Source of the DNA: Sepioteuthis lessoniana
Taxonomy: Eukaryota > Mollusca > Cephalopoda > Myopsida > Loliginidae
NCBI GenBank assembly: GCA_963585895.1
Contig: OY757921.1
Location: 81,995,732 to 82,059,731 of the forward strand
Reading direction: 5' to 3'
Length of the DNA: 64,000 nucleotides
Under the pieces are notes generated by a model. That model was not told where the DNA came from and ran no database searches. It was given only the letters and a program-made list of their open reading frames with translations. Shown here one piece after another: positions 56,393 to 64,000 of the stretch. Position 1 is the stretch's first letter. Every line of letters begins with the position of its first letter. Position numbers and translations under genes: made by a program.

Positions 56393-57499
56393 CTGAAGGA
56401 TAAAAATGAAAGAATATTAAAATACTCTCAAATAAATTTACATCATTAGTAAAGTACGTATTTTAAAAAATAACATTTTCCATTTTATATAATAATGTCT
56501 CTTCTTCTCCACATAAAAAGTTGCTATATTTTCATTTTCTGATTTAAGCCAATAATAAATGCATTACTTGAAAAGTAATTACTAGGGTGAGTCAAAAGTT
56601 TTGCAATATTTTGGTATGTTTTTGTCTGCAGCACTGAAGAAGTTCAGTTCATGGAAGGTAACAGCTATAGTTGGTAGTATTGTGGTAGTTGGTGCATTAA
56701 TACATTGTGCATTGCTTTGCTCTGTGATTTGAAAGCTGCACAGATAAATGTGCAATATGATCTCATTCAGAAGCTTATGCTTTACAAACTTGACCACAGA
56801 AGCAGCCAAAAACAATTTGTTGTGTGAAAGGTGAAAATGCTGTTAATCACAGTACAGTAACCAAATAATTCAAGAAATCTTACTCTAGTTGTGAGATCCA
56901 TGACAGTCAGGTAGGCCTAAAAACATGGAAGCCATACCCCAAACCACAGAAGCAAATCTGACAAGACAAGTAGGATTTAAAGAGCCTCAGCTGAATGAAT
57001 TTGGTATTTCACAATGTTGTTTGGTGTCTTCACGACTTCAGCAAAAGGATCTGATGCTGCTGATTTGCATCTTACTTTACTAAAATATCGCAAAATTTTT
57101 GACTCACCCAAGTATAATTAACAAAAAGGTTTTGTGTAATATCATTGAGAGTAAAACAAAATTGAATGTATTGAAATCAAATAGATTTGATTTGATACAG
57201 TTACATTTTCTTATAAAATGCTTATAGTATTTTTTTTATTCATATCCATTGTTAAATTGATTATAAAGTCAGCCTTTGTACTCAAAGTTAATAACATTTT
57301 AATTGACAATTTATTTTTCTTTTACAACTGAAGTAGCCAATTTGAACTTTATATTCTTCAAATGAAAAGTGCAAAAATGTTTTGTTTTTTTTAATTAGTG
57401 CATCATCTTAAAGTTAGTTATTGACAATGTTTCAAAACAAGTTACATAAGTTTAACATTACTTTGGTGTCTTGTTTTTTTTGTACTACTATCAACTTAC
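56393..57499 (-). other. Intron C-D (1107 bp)
   Basis: Phase 0. It contains the complete mariner-type MITE at 56580-57114 and otherwise AT-rich sequence. Confidence 0.9.
56580..57114 (+). mobile_element. Non-autonomous mariner-family element with both terminal repeats
   Basis: Tips are GGGTGAGTCAAAAGTTTTGC (56585) and, inverted, GGGTGAGTCAAAAATTTTGC (ending near 57109), flanked by TA on both sides as expected for Tc1/mariner. The terminal repeats match for about 35 bp with a few differences. The interior retains decayed N-terminal transposase (HTH) sequence but no open frame and no DDE domain. It is the best copy of a family also present at 22740, 24496 and 52385. Confidence 0.92.
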
Positions 57500-57624
57500 T
57501 TTATTGTGGGGATGGTGCTCTTTGTACATCCGAGACAACTCATCAAATGAGTAACCGTATTCTTCATAAATCTTTTGCATTTCGTTGATGTGTTCTGCTA
57601 CAGCTTCCATTCCACGAAGGGCCT
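57500..57624 (-). CDS. sif/TIAM: Tiam/still-life Rac GEF, exon C (end of DH domain)
   Basis: The acceptor CATCTTACAG precedes 57624 and the donor GTAAGTTG follows 57500. Two bases complete a Glu codon, then 41 codons to phase 0. [20 protein letters not shown] is the last long helix of the DH domain and matches the strongly conserved HINEMQKI block of TIAM1/TIAM2 as I know it. It ends KEHHPHNK, just before the PH domain. Confidence 0.95.
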
Positions 57625-57944
57625 CTGTAAGATGTTAAAAAATAATATCACTCAAATGATTCCATATTCATCTTTTGTTAGTTTTAATTTAATCAAGCAT
57701 CTTGAATTTGATGAAATTATTCATGGCTAAATTCAGGATTTAATGATTGCTTTTCAAGAATTTAATCAAAAGTGATAAAGGGTTAGGGAAACCGTAAATT
57801 ATTAGAGTGATTAATCTGATATGATGAATGTATCACACAATGAATTTACTGAGAACAACAAAAATCAACCAAATAAGAATTTCCACATACATAGACATTT
57901 CTTTCAATATTCCTATATCACTTTTGACTTGAAAGTAATTGTCT

Positions 57945-57975
<31 letters not shown>

Positions 57976-58261
57976 ATTTCAACTCTGCAGTTATTCTATG
58001 AGATATTTATGTATCCATCATGTAGTTTAAGGCTGACTGTGTTACAATACAGGAGCAATTAAAGTCATTCACTTAGATATTATCTTTTGAAATAGATTGA
58101 TGTCTGGAAAGAAAATTGATGAAATTGGGTGGCAAGAATAGTTAATGATTATATTAAGGTGAAAGTAATGTAAAAATGATTAGAATACATTGATTTTTTT
58201 CATTAGTATTTCTTTCATTTTAATTTTGGTTGCTTTTTAGAACAATTTCTTAAACTATCAT

Positions 58262-58520
58262 TCTATAGTGTAGGATGTGACACAAGTCAATTTTTAAATT
58301 GAGTACAGCTGGTTTGAATTCAGTATTCTTTCTCCTAGACTAGTTGCCTAAAAAAGGTTAAAGAACTCAGTCTGCCTTATTATTTTCCCATAACTGGAGG
58401 AGAACAGATATTCATGTTTCCCAAGGGCATTAGCACAAAGCAAAAAACAATCAACTCCATCGCGAATTTGAACTTGGGTTGTCGATTCCAGTGTCAATAA
58501 CCAGCACATTTCCTCCCATT
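58262..58520 (-). mobile_element. SINE family A copy, old
   Basis: GATGTGACACAAGTCAATTT, CTCCTAGACTAGTTGCC, ATTATTTTCCCATAACTGGA, CCAAGGGCATTAGCACAAAG and the head ending GTCAATAACCAGCACA. Many substitutions. Confidence 0.85.
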
Positions 58521-58702
58521 TTATGAAAGTATTTTGCCTAAATATCCACCCTGTTAAGTTAACTGGTGATGGGAGGGAGCATATGGGAGATGAAGATTTA
58601 TTCTTTTAGCAAGAGCATTTGTACAAAGAGAATGCAAACAGCTTCAGCTGAAATTAAAACTCAGTTCATAGATTATATTTTCTGTGCCAAGAACTGTTTA
58701 AG

Positions 58703-59227
58703 AGAGAGGTTCTTAAGCCTTGTGGCCCTTGGGTTGAAGAGGTTAACTCAAGAGGACCCAGGGATGTGATCTTAAAAGAGAAGAAAAAAAAACCTCGCAA
58801 AATTCACAAGGTAACAATCATAATTCATTAATGAGACTTCTGATGATGTTTGCAAACATGAAAAGGTGTAATATCAGAGTTAAGTGAAGAGGTTTATGAA
58901 AGGAATGAATACATTTGAAAATGCAGCCTATTCTTCATTTTGAAGAACAACTGTTTGCAGTGGTACATAGTACCCAAACATGCTCACTAATCACTGGGTG
59001 TGGATGATGAGGTTGGAGAAGTGTCCAAATGGAGGCATGTGGTTCTTAAAGAAATCAAAGATGTGGCAAGCAAAAAACTTGGATGTCAAAACTTCTGACT
59101 ACAGCATATCCATAAGTTCCATTTGGAATTGTAATGGCACTTCTTCACAGTCAATATCAAAAAGTAAAGAGAAAACTGAAGGTTTGTTGATGGTTCTCAT
59201 GGACTGCTGTGGGTTGAGCACCCCTGA
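58703..59227. mobile_element. hAT-like non-autonomous element (candidate)
   Basis: The left end AGAGGTTCTTAAGCC and the right end GGTTGAGCACCCCTG resemble imperfect inverted repeats of the CAGGGGTNCTNAACC type common in hAT elements. The length is about 525 bp. The interior has no transposase. An 8-bp target duplication was not evident, so confidence is limited. Confidence 0.4.
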
Positions 59228-59376
59228 CCTAATACCTATCATTAAGATATTATAATGAGGATTATATGTATTTGCATGATCAGGAAATGGCTCACCTTAA
59301 TCATATATTGAAAATAAATATAATTCATTGAAAACTGAATTGGTATAAGTGTCTCCGTATTCTGGTATCAACTTAC

Positions 59377-59553
59377 CTGAGAGATGGTAATGCTCGTCTG
59401 TTTCTGGATCAGTCAACTGACACAGCTGTTGCAAGAGAAGTGGGTACTTAAGGATGCGTTGAATTGGTTTAATAAGGAACGACTCCAGGGTACAGGAGTG
59501 TTGCTGTTTGGGATTTCGAGAAAGAAGGAATTCTTTTAAAGCTGCATTTGCAT
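59377..59553 (-). CDS. sif/TIAM: Tiam/still-life Rac GEF, exon B (core of DH domain)
   Basis: The acceptor TTTGTTTACAG precedes 59553 and the donor GTAAGTTG follows 59377. It completes an Asp codon and encodes 58 more residues, ending in phase 1. It carries [20 protein letters not shown] and [20 protein letters not shown], covering the most conserved DH helix (IKPxQRxxKYPLLL), which contacts the GTPase switch regions. The flanking EEHYHL-type sequence is typical for Tiam GEFs. This exon alone identifies the gene family. Confidence 0.97.
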
Positions 59554-60221
59554 CTGTAAACAAAGAAAAGACAATTTTTGGTGAATCAAATATTTATAAA
59601 AATTTCAATAAAATAGTTAATCAAATGTCTCTGCATATCTTCAAATATCTATTTTTAAGATATATTCTATTTTCTATTGTAAAACAAGAAAATTTGGAAC
59701 AATTAAGCTAGCAATCTTAAAAAGCTAAATGTAGCTGTTTTCTATAAAAAATACAATGTAGCCTAGTCACCAATGACAGCAATGTCAGTGAAGGTGAATC
59801 ATTGAATGAGGCAGGAGAAACACAAAAAATGCAACTCACCTCAATTGTTAGGAACCTCTATTGCTTTATTCTCTCTATTCAGTTTCTGAGGCTATGGCAG
59901 TATTGGAAAAGGGACGATAGACCTATGTGGGGTGGTTTCTTCATTCAAGTACAAACCAACTCTTCTGGTAACTTTGAGAATTTCTCAAACTCTCAGTACA
60001 TATGAATGTTTGTCTTGCAATAACAGGACCACCAAAAGAGAAGGAAGATTTGAGAAGTCCATCTTCTATGAAAGTTTACAGAACACCTAACCCCTACTTC
60101 CACCTCACAGGGGCAGCATCATCCAACCAGCCCCCCACTACAACTTATACGGCTGATTGAGTTTGGTGACTAGAGAAAGTTCTGGTTAACTGCTGTTTTC
60201 AGTCCTGGATGCTAGTAACAA

Positions 60222-60422
60222 GACAAAATAAGCTTAGAGAAAGCTGTAAGTCATTGTTTGAGTTTTATGGCATATCAACCTTTGTAGGTTATTCAGTGCC
60301 AAATCCAGTTTTATACAAATAAACTATTTCAAACAATTCAGTTTAGCATTGTACATTTTCCTGCAATGTTGACAGATGTGCAAGCAATAAGCAAATATTA
60401 AGTCCCATAATGCATCACTTCT
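60222..60422. repeat. Duplicate of 61914-62022, interrupted by a SINE tail
   Basis: GACAAAATAAGCTTAGAGAA to AGTCCCATAATGCATCACTT is shared with 61914-62022. In this copy a 90-bp SINE tail is inserted after CATTG. Confidence 0.93.
60257..60346 (-). mobile_element. Tail-only SINE C insertion with 5-bp target duplication
   Basis: Only the 3' module (tail plus GAATTGTTTGAAATAG spacer) is present, between CATTG at 60252-60256 and CATTG at 60347-60351. The uninterrupted sister copy at 61914-62022 proves the insertion point. Confidence 0.93.
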
Positions 60423-60599
60423 ACTTTGTGACCAGATGAAATAGTGATCTTTGTCAACTTAGCTTTCTTCTGTTTTTTTGTTGTTTTTTGTTTTGATAAC
60501 TTATCTAATCACACCCTGTTACCCTTCACTTAAAATGTTGCAAGAACGCAGAATTATTTTCAAATGTATAAAAACATTATGGAATTTCAGAAACTAAAA

Positions 60600-61040
60600 T
60601 CTGACAGTGAGGTTACAGTAATGCTGGAGCTTTGGGGAATGCAGAGTACCCCCTTCATTGCCATCACTCCCAGGTTCACTCTGGCTTGGAGTGGTAGCAC
60701 CTGATAGGGTCCTATCTATGGGTCAAATAGAACTAAAATGTGTACTTATGCTAAACTGAATTGGTTGAAATGGAACTGTTTTTGTATGCAAAATTGAACT
60801 GTTTCAGCATTTAACTGTGTAAACAAATATTAAGCTTATACTAAACTGAATTGTTTTAATAAGAACTATTTGACTAAACTGAATAGCTTGAAATCGAAAT
60901 ATTTTTGACAATTAAACTGTGTACTTATTCTAAACTGAATTGTTTGAAATAAAACTGTTCATTTGTATAAAGATGGATTTGGCATTAAATAACCTACAAA
61001 GGCTGATGTACCATAAATCCAAACAAAGAAACAAACTAAA
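60600..61040 (+). mobile_element. SINE family C copy, head truncated, long spacer
   Basis: Starts in TGACAGTGAGGTTACAGTAA. It has TGGAGCTTTGGGGAATGCAG, CACCTGATAGGGTCCTATC, four repeats of the CTGAATTG...GAAAT spacer and the tail TTTGGCATTAAATAACC. Confidence 0.9.
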
Positions 61041-61049
61041 ATCTAGTTT

Positions 61050-61282
61050 GTTAACCGTTACATCACACTGATTAAGATTAAACTTGCATCTTGGTCATAA
61101 TTAATTTGAAAGACTAACTTGCTAACCATTACACCATGACAAAGTATCTTTTTTCTTTATTACTAACTTAGATTTGCCACTGGGTCACAAGTACAGGTAC
61201 CTAGTGAATATTAAACTCACCACTCAGTATTAACAGATCTGTGAGACAAGCTCGCTAACCATTATACCACAATTAGGCACCC
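61050..61282 (-). mobile_element. Three partial tRNA-like SINE heads in series
   Basis: Complements of TGGTGTAATGGTTAGCAAG-type heads occur at about 61050-61067, 61112-61135 and 61247-61275. Bodies are missing or decayed. They resemble the family E head at 25640-25705. Confidence 0.6.
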
Positions 61283-61744
61283 ATAAACTTAACAACTAGT
61301 AGGAAAAAACAGAAACTAGAGCGAGAAGTGCAATGCTATATCATTTGTCCAGGATATCAATGCTTTTGTGAATCAGTTTGAGAGAAAAAAATAAATCTGT
61401 CTACCAACCAGAGGTTTGAGTTCATGAAAAGCACAAGTAATATTTGCATTAATTTTTTTGTAAGTATTCTAAGGTTGAAAAACATTGCAATTTAATATAT
61501 ACTAAATACTGAGTTAGTTCCCTTTAGGCATTGAAAATACCATGCGTTTTTTAAGATAAAAATTCACATCCAAGGATTAATGTGATTTAAACATAAAATT
61601 ATCATTTTATAAAAACATCTTAATTCAAGAAAAAGATTCAGTTGAAAAAGAATTTGTTGGAATTAGCAAAGTTTGAATTGATTAAAATATCAAGTTGAGA
61701 GAAATGTTAAAAAATTGACGATCTTTCTTTACCTTGAATCTTAC

Positions 61745-61853
61745 CTGGATTAAGGATCTTTTGCGACCTTGAATGACTTGCACAGAAGGAACTGTACACC
61801 TTGAAATGGTTGGCATAATACAGAAAAGAGCCACCCAGAGAAAACAGAACACG
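61745..61853 (-). CDS. sif/TIAM: Tiam/still-life Rac GEF, exon A (DH domain, most 5' exon in the window)
   Basis: The acceptor TTTGTTTTTGCAG precedes 61853 and the donor GTAAGATT follows 61745. It has 36 codons plus one base. [20 protein letters not shown] followed by [12 protein letters not shown] matches the mid-DH region of Tiam GEFs, where FCASH is highly conserved. The reading frame continues exactly into exon B. Earlier exons (PDZ, CC-Ex/RBD, first PH and the start of DH, as known for the family) are not in the window. Confidence 0.92.
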
Positions 61854-61913
61854 CTGCAAAAACAAAAACAAAAAATTATTTTGTAACTTTGTAGTATATT
61901 GTTTTGTGGACAA

Positions 61914-62022
61914 GACAAAATAAGCTTAGAGAAAGCTTTATGTCATTGCACATTTTTCTGCACTGTTGACAGAAGATGTGCAAGCAATAAGCAAATATTA
62001 AGTCCCATAATGCATCACTTCT
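61914..62022. repeat. 109-bp segment duplicated at 60222
   Basis: The intact copy, located about 60 bp upstream of the exon A acceptor. Confidence 0.93.
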
Positions 62023-62182
62023 GAACAATTGCTTTTCTGCAAAAATGCTCAAAATGATAAGAATGCAGTCAAAATTGGGTAGGATAAAAAGATAATATAA
62101 CTTATATTGAATACTGAAGACTATTTTGAAAAATTGAGAATTTCTTGTTACATGATTTATCATTAAATCTTTTGACTTTGCA

Positions 62183-62420
62183 TTGATAATGGTTAGAGTG
62201 TTTGCCAATGGCCTAGGAGACCAGAGTTCAATCCCAGATCAAGTCATACTAAAGACTCAAAAAATGGTACTTGATGCCTCCTTGCTTAACACTCAGCATT
62301 ATAAGGTACAAATCAAGGGTAAGTGGAGCTCTCCAGGGAAAGGAGTAGCACCCTCTTCTACACCTTGGTATATTAGCTATTGAAAAGAGAGCCTTTGGGT
62401 CGTCCACAATTATGGTCAGA
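62183..62420 (+). mobile_element. SINE family D copy
   Basis: GATAATGGTTAGAGTGTTTG head, B-box AGTTCAATCCCAG, CTAAAGACTC, A-run of six, GGTACTTGATGCCTCCTTGC, body and the GAGAGCCTTTGGGTCGTCC end. Confidence 0.93.
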
Positions 62421-62544
62421 TAACTAACTTAAACTTATTGATATTAAGATGTATTATAAGCTATGCATAGATAAATCACAGCCTGCTATTGACAGGTTAA
62501 CAACCATATGGAAATTTGATCTGATAAAACAAAATAGGAATTCT

Positions 62545-62910
62545 TCCAAGCCGTAGATTTGTCAGTACTATTGTATGGTAGCACCAACTAAATGCCTAGA
62601 AAAAAAGTTAGATTGGAAATACACAATGTGCTGTTTCAAACAAATCCTGGAAGCAGCGCATGACAAAACAGCAGTTGTACGGCCACTAACCTCCCTTCAC
62701 ACAAACCATCCAAGTAAGATGGGCAAGATATGCTTGTGAAGTAAGGATGAACTCACAATCAAGATTCTACTATGGACGATTGGCTAATAAGCAAAAACTT
62801 ACAGTTACTAGCTCTGTGCAGACATTGGATGCTGTCTCGAGCACTTAGCAAGAGTAATGATCAATAGAGATTGATGGCAAAAGATTTAAAGGAATCTATG
62901 CTATTAGCAT
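62545..62910 (+). pseudogene. RTE-like LINE C-terminal fragment
   Basis: The plus-strand translation, across frameshifts, gives SNKSWKQRMTKQQLYGH and TQTIQVRWARYACEVRMNSQ, then a block like the element's end (about 62770-62900). Same family as 14640-15395, the opposite strand to that copy and antisense to the GEF gene. Confidence 0.82.
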
Positions 62911-63860
62911 GCCTTGATGATTAGTAGAGGCTATCACTAGATAGATAAGAAAATTGAATAACATCAATTCACTCTGGTTCTCTGCCTTGAAAATAGCATT
63001 TAAAATCCTGGTTTTAGTCTGAGCTTGAACAATGCAAATGGGAGAAAATGCAATTACCTCAGCCATAAAACATATCTAGCATGAAGTCACAATAGCGACA
63101 ATGATCAAGCAAAACTAACAAATATATTTTGGAAGGGGTAGTATTTGTTAATTTTCCCACAATGATTAAATGTGGCACAAGGCCTTTTTTAATGGTGGGA
63201 TCTGCACACATTTGTGCCTAAGTAGATACAAAATTTCCAATAACTATCAAGGTGCACCCACTAACTGTACCTCTTTTAATACAATGGAAGACAGTGTCTG
63301 GAAGATGAATCTCCAGGACCTAGGCTTATAACTGACTGTAATGACCAGAGATTGGGCAAATATGTCAGATTTTTAGCTTGATATTTACAGCTAGATGTAT
63401 CTACATTGGGGCAAACATACAAATTAACTATAAACAGGTTGAGTAAATACCAACAAATTTTGAACAATCAAAATTATATAATTTTATGCTTTATTTTTTT
63501 GTTATGCAAACAAAATGTATCTAAATGAATTTGCTTTCCAAATTAAATAAATTCAATAACATTGAAAAAACGTATCACCAAAACTTAGGATTATAAAGAG
63601 CTTTTATATCTGAACAATTTAAATTTGTATGAATTCCATCAACAGAAGATGAATTCTATGTAATAAAGAAAATTCATTAAATATTTGATTTTTTTAAAAA
63701 AATTAATTAATTTTGGTATGAAAATAAACATCAAAGGGACAACTTAATATATTAATTATAATTAGCAAGAATAATGATATTTCTCTCATTACATTCAAAA
63801 GTTGAAAATACTTTGCTTTCTAAACTAAAAAAAAAAAAAATCATGTGAATATTGTTTCAA
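62911..63860. other. AT-rich intronic sequence upstream of exon A
   Basis: No exon, SINE or coding similarity recognised. Confidence 0.5.
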
Positions 63861-63916
63861 TAAATGTCTAGTGCTATTTGTGATGAATATACATTACAAA
63901 TAGCACTAGACATTTA
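63861..63916. ncRNA. 25-bp hairpin, pre-miRNA-like (candidate)
   Basis: Arms 63861-63885 and 63892-63916 are complementary with one mismatch (pairing as a G-U wobble on one strand) and a 6-nt loop AATATA. No longer inverted repeat extends from it. It could be a miRNA precursor, a tiny MITE or an inverted duplication. It lies in an intron of the GEF gene. Confidence 0.4.
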
Positions 63917-64000
63917 GTCAGTGAAAAATGTCTGAGGAAGCCAGCATCTAAGGATTGCCACTTTAATCATTTTTTTTCATTTTTGTTGTTAGCAAATATT

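Larger units (their letters stand above)
57625..59376 (-). other. Intron B-C (1752 bp)
   Basis: Phase 1. It contains a (TG)n run at 57949-57975, a family A SINE (58262-58520) and a hAT-like element candidate (58703-59227). Confidence 0.88.
59554..61744 (-). other. Intron A-B (2191 bp)
   Basis: Phase 1. It contains SINE C pieces (60257-60346, 60600-61040), fragments of tRNA-like SINE heads (61050-61282) and a 109-bp segment duplicated from just upstream of exon A (60222-60422). Confidence 0.88.

Noticed and set aside
62911-63860. A further 5' exon of the GEF gene
   Set aside because: I looked for the start of the DH domain on the minus strand and found no matching translation with splice sites. 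The next exon probably lies beyond the window.

Overview
This is a eukaryotic, AT-rich, repeat-loaded window with one recognisable host gene. The organism is most likely a mollusc, and probably a cephalopod. The basis is tRNA-derived SINE families that share a central block, abundant degraded Tc1/mariner elements, LINE fragments of types I associate with cephalopod genomes, very long (TA)n/(TG)n tracts, and a protostome-type Tiam/still-life Rac GEF. Species assignment is inference.

The host gene is on the minus strand. Six exons (61853 down to 46829) join in frame into 515 codons plus a stop: the C-terminal part of the DH (Rho-GEF) domain, the following PH domain, and a Ser/Pro-rich tail. Every boundary has AG/GT splice sites and the phases match. 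The 5' exons lie beyond position 64000. Exon order is A 61745-61853, B 59377-59553, C 57500-57624, D 56219-56392, E 55092-55288 and F 46829-47594 (stop). No second host gene was found.

Layout from left to right. 0-2.1 kb: a broken Ty3/gypsy-type LTR element on the minus strand (protease, start of RT, end of pol, possible env-like remnant), with a near-perfect hairpin inside. 2.1-9.7 kb: a mosaic of SINEs, LINE fragments, a palindrome, a solo-LTR candidate and a dead mariner transposase. 9.7-12.7 kb: nearly repeat-free AT-rich DNA. 12.7-14.3 kb: a long-inverted-repeat element. 14.3-16.3 kb: LINE and SINEs. 16.33-17.99 kb: a GC-richer foldback element with two internal tandem arrays (about 48 and 50 bp periods), whose units in the second array are themselves hairpins. 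This is the most unusual structure in the window. 18-25.7 kb: solo-LTR candidates, SINEs and chained mariner fragments. 25.7-46.8 kb: long simple-sequence tracts and AT-rich DNA with very few SINEs, extending to the 3' end of the GEF gene. 46.8-61.9 kb: the GEF exons, with introns full of SINEs and MITEs. 61.9-64 kb: upstream intron with a LINE fragment, one SINE and a strong 25-bp hairpin.

Coordinates of dispersed repeats were read by eye and are good to roughly 5-20 bp. Exon boundaries and hairpin arms were placed on exact bases.
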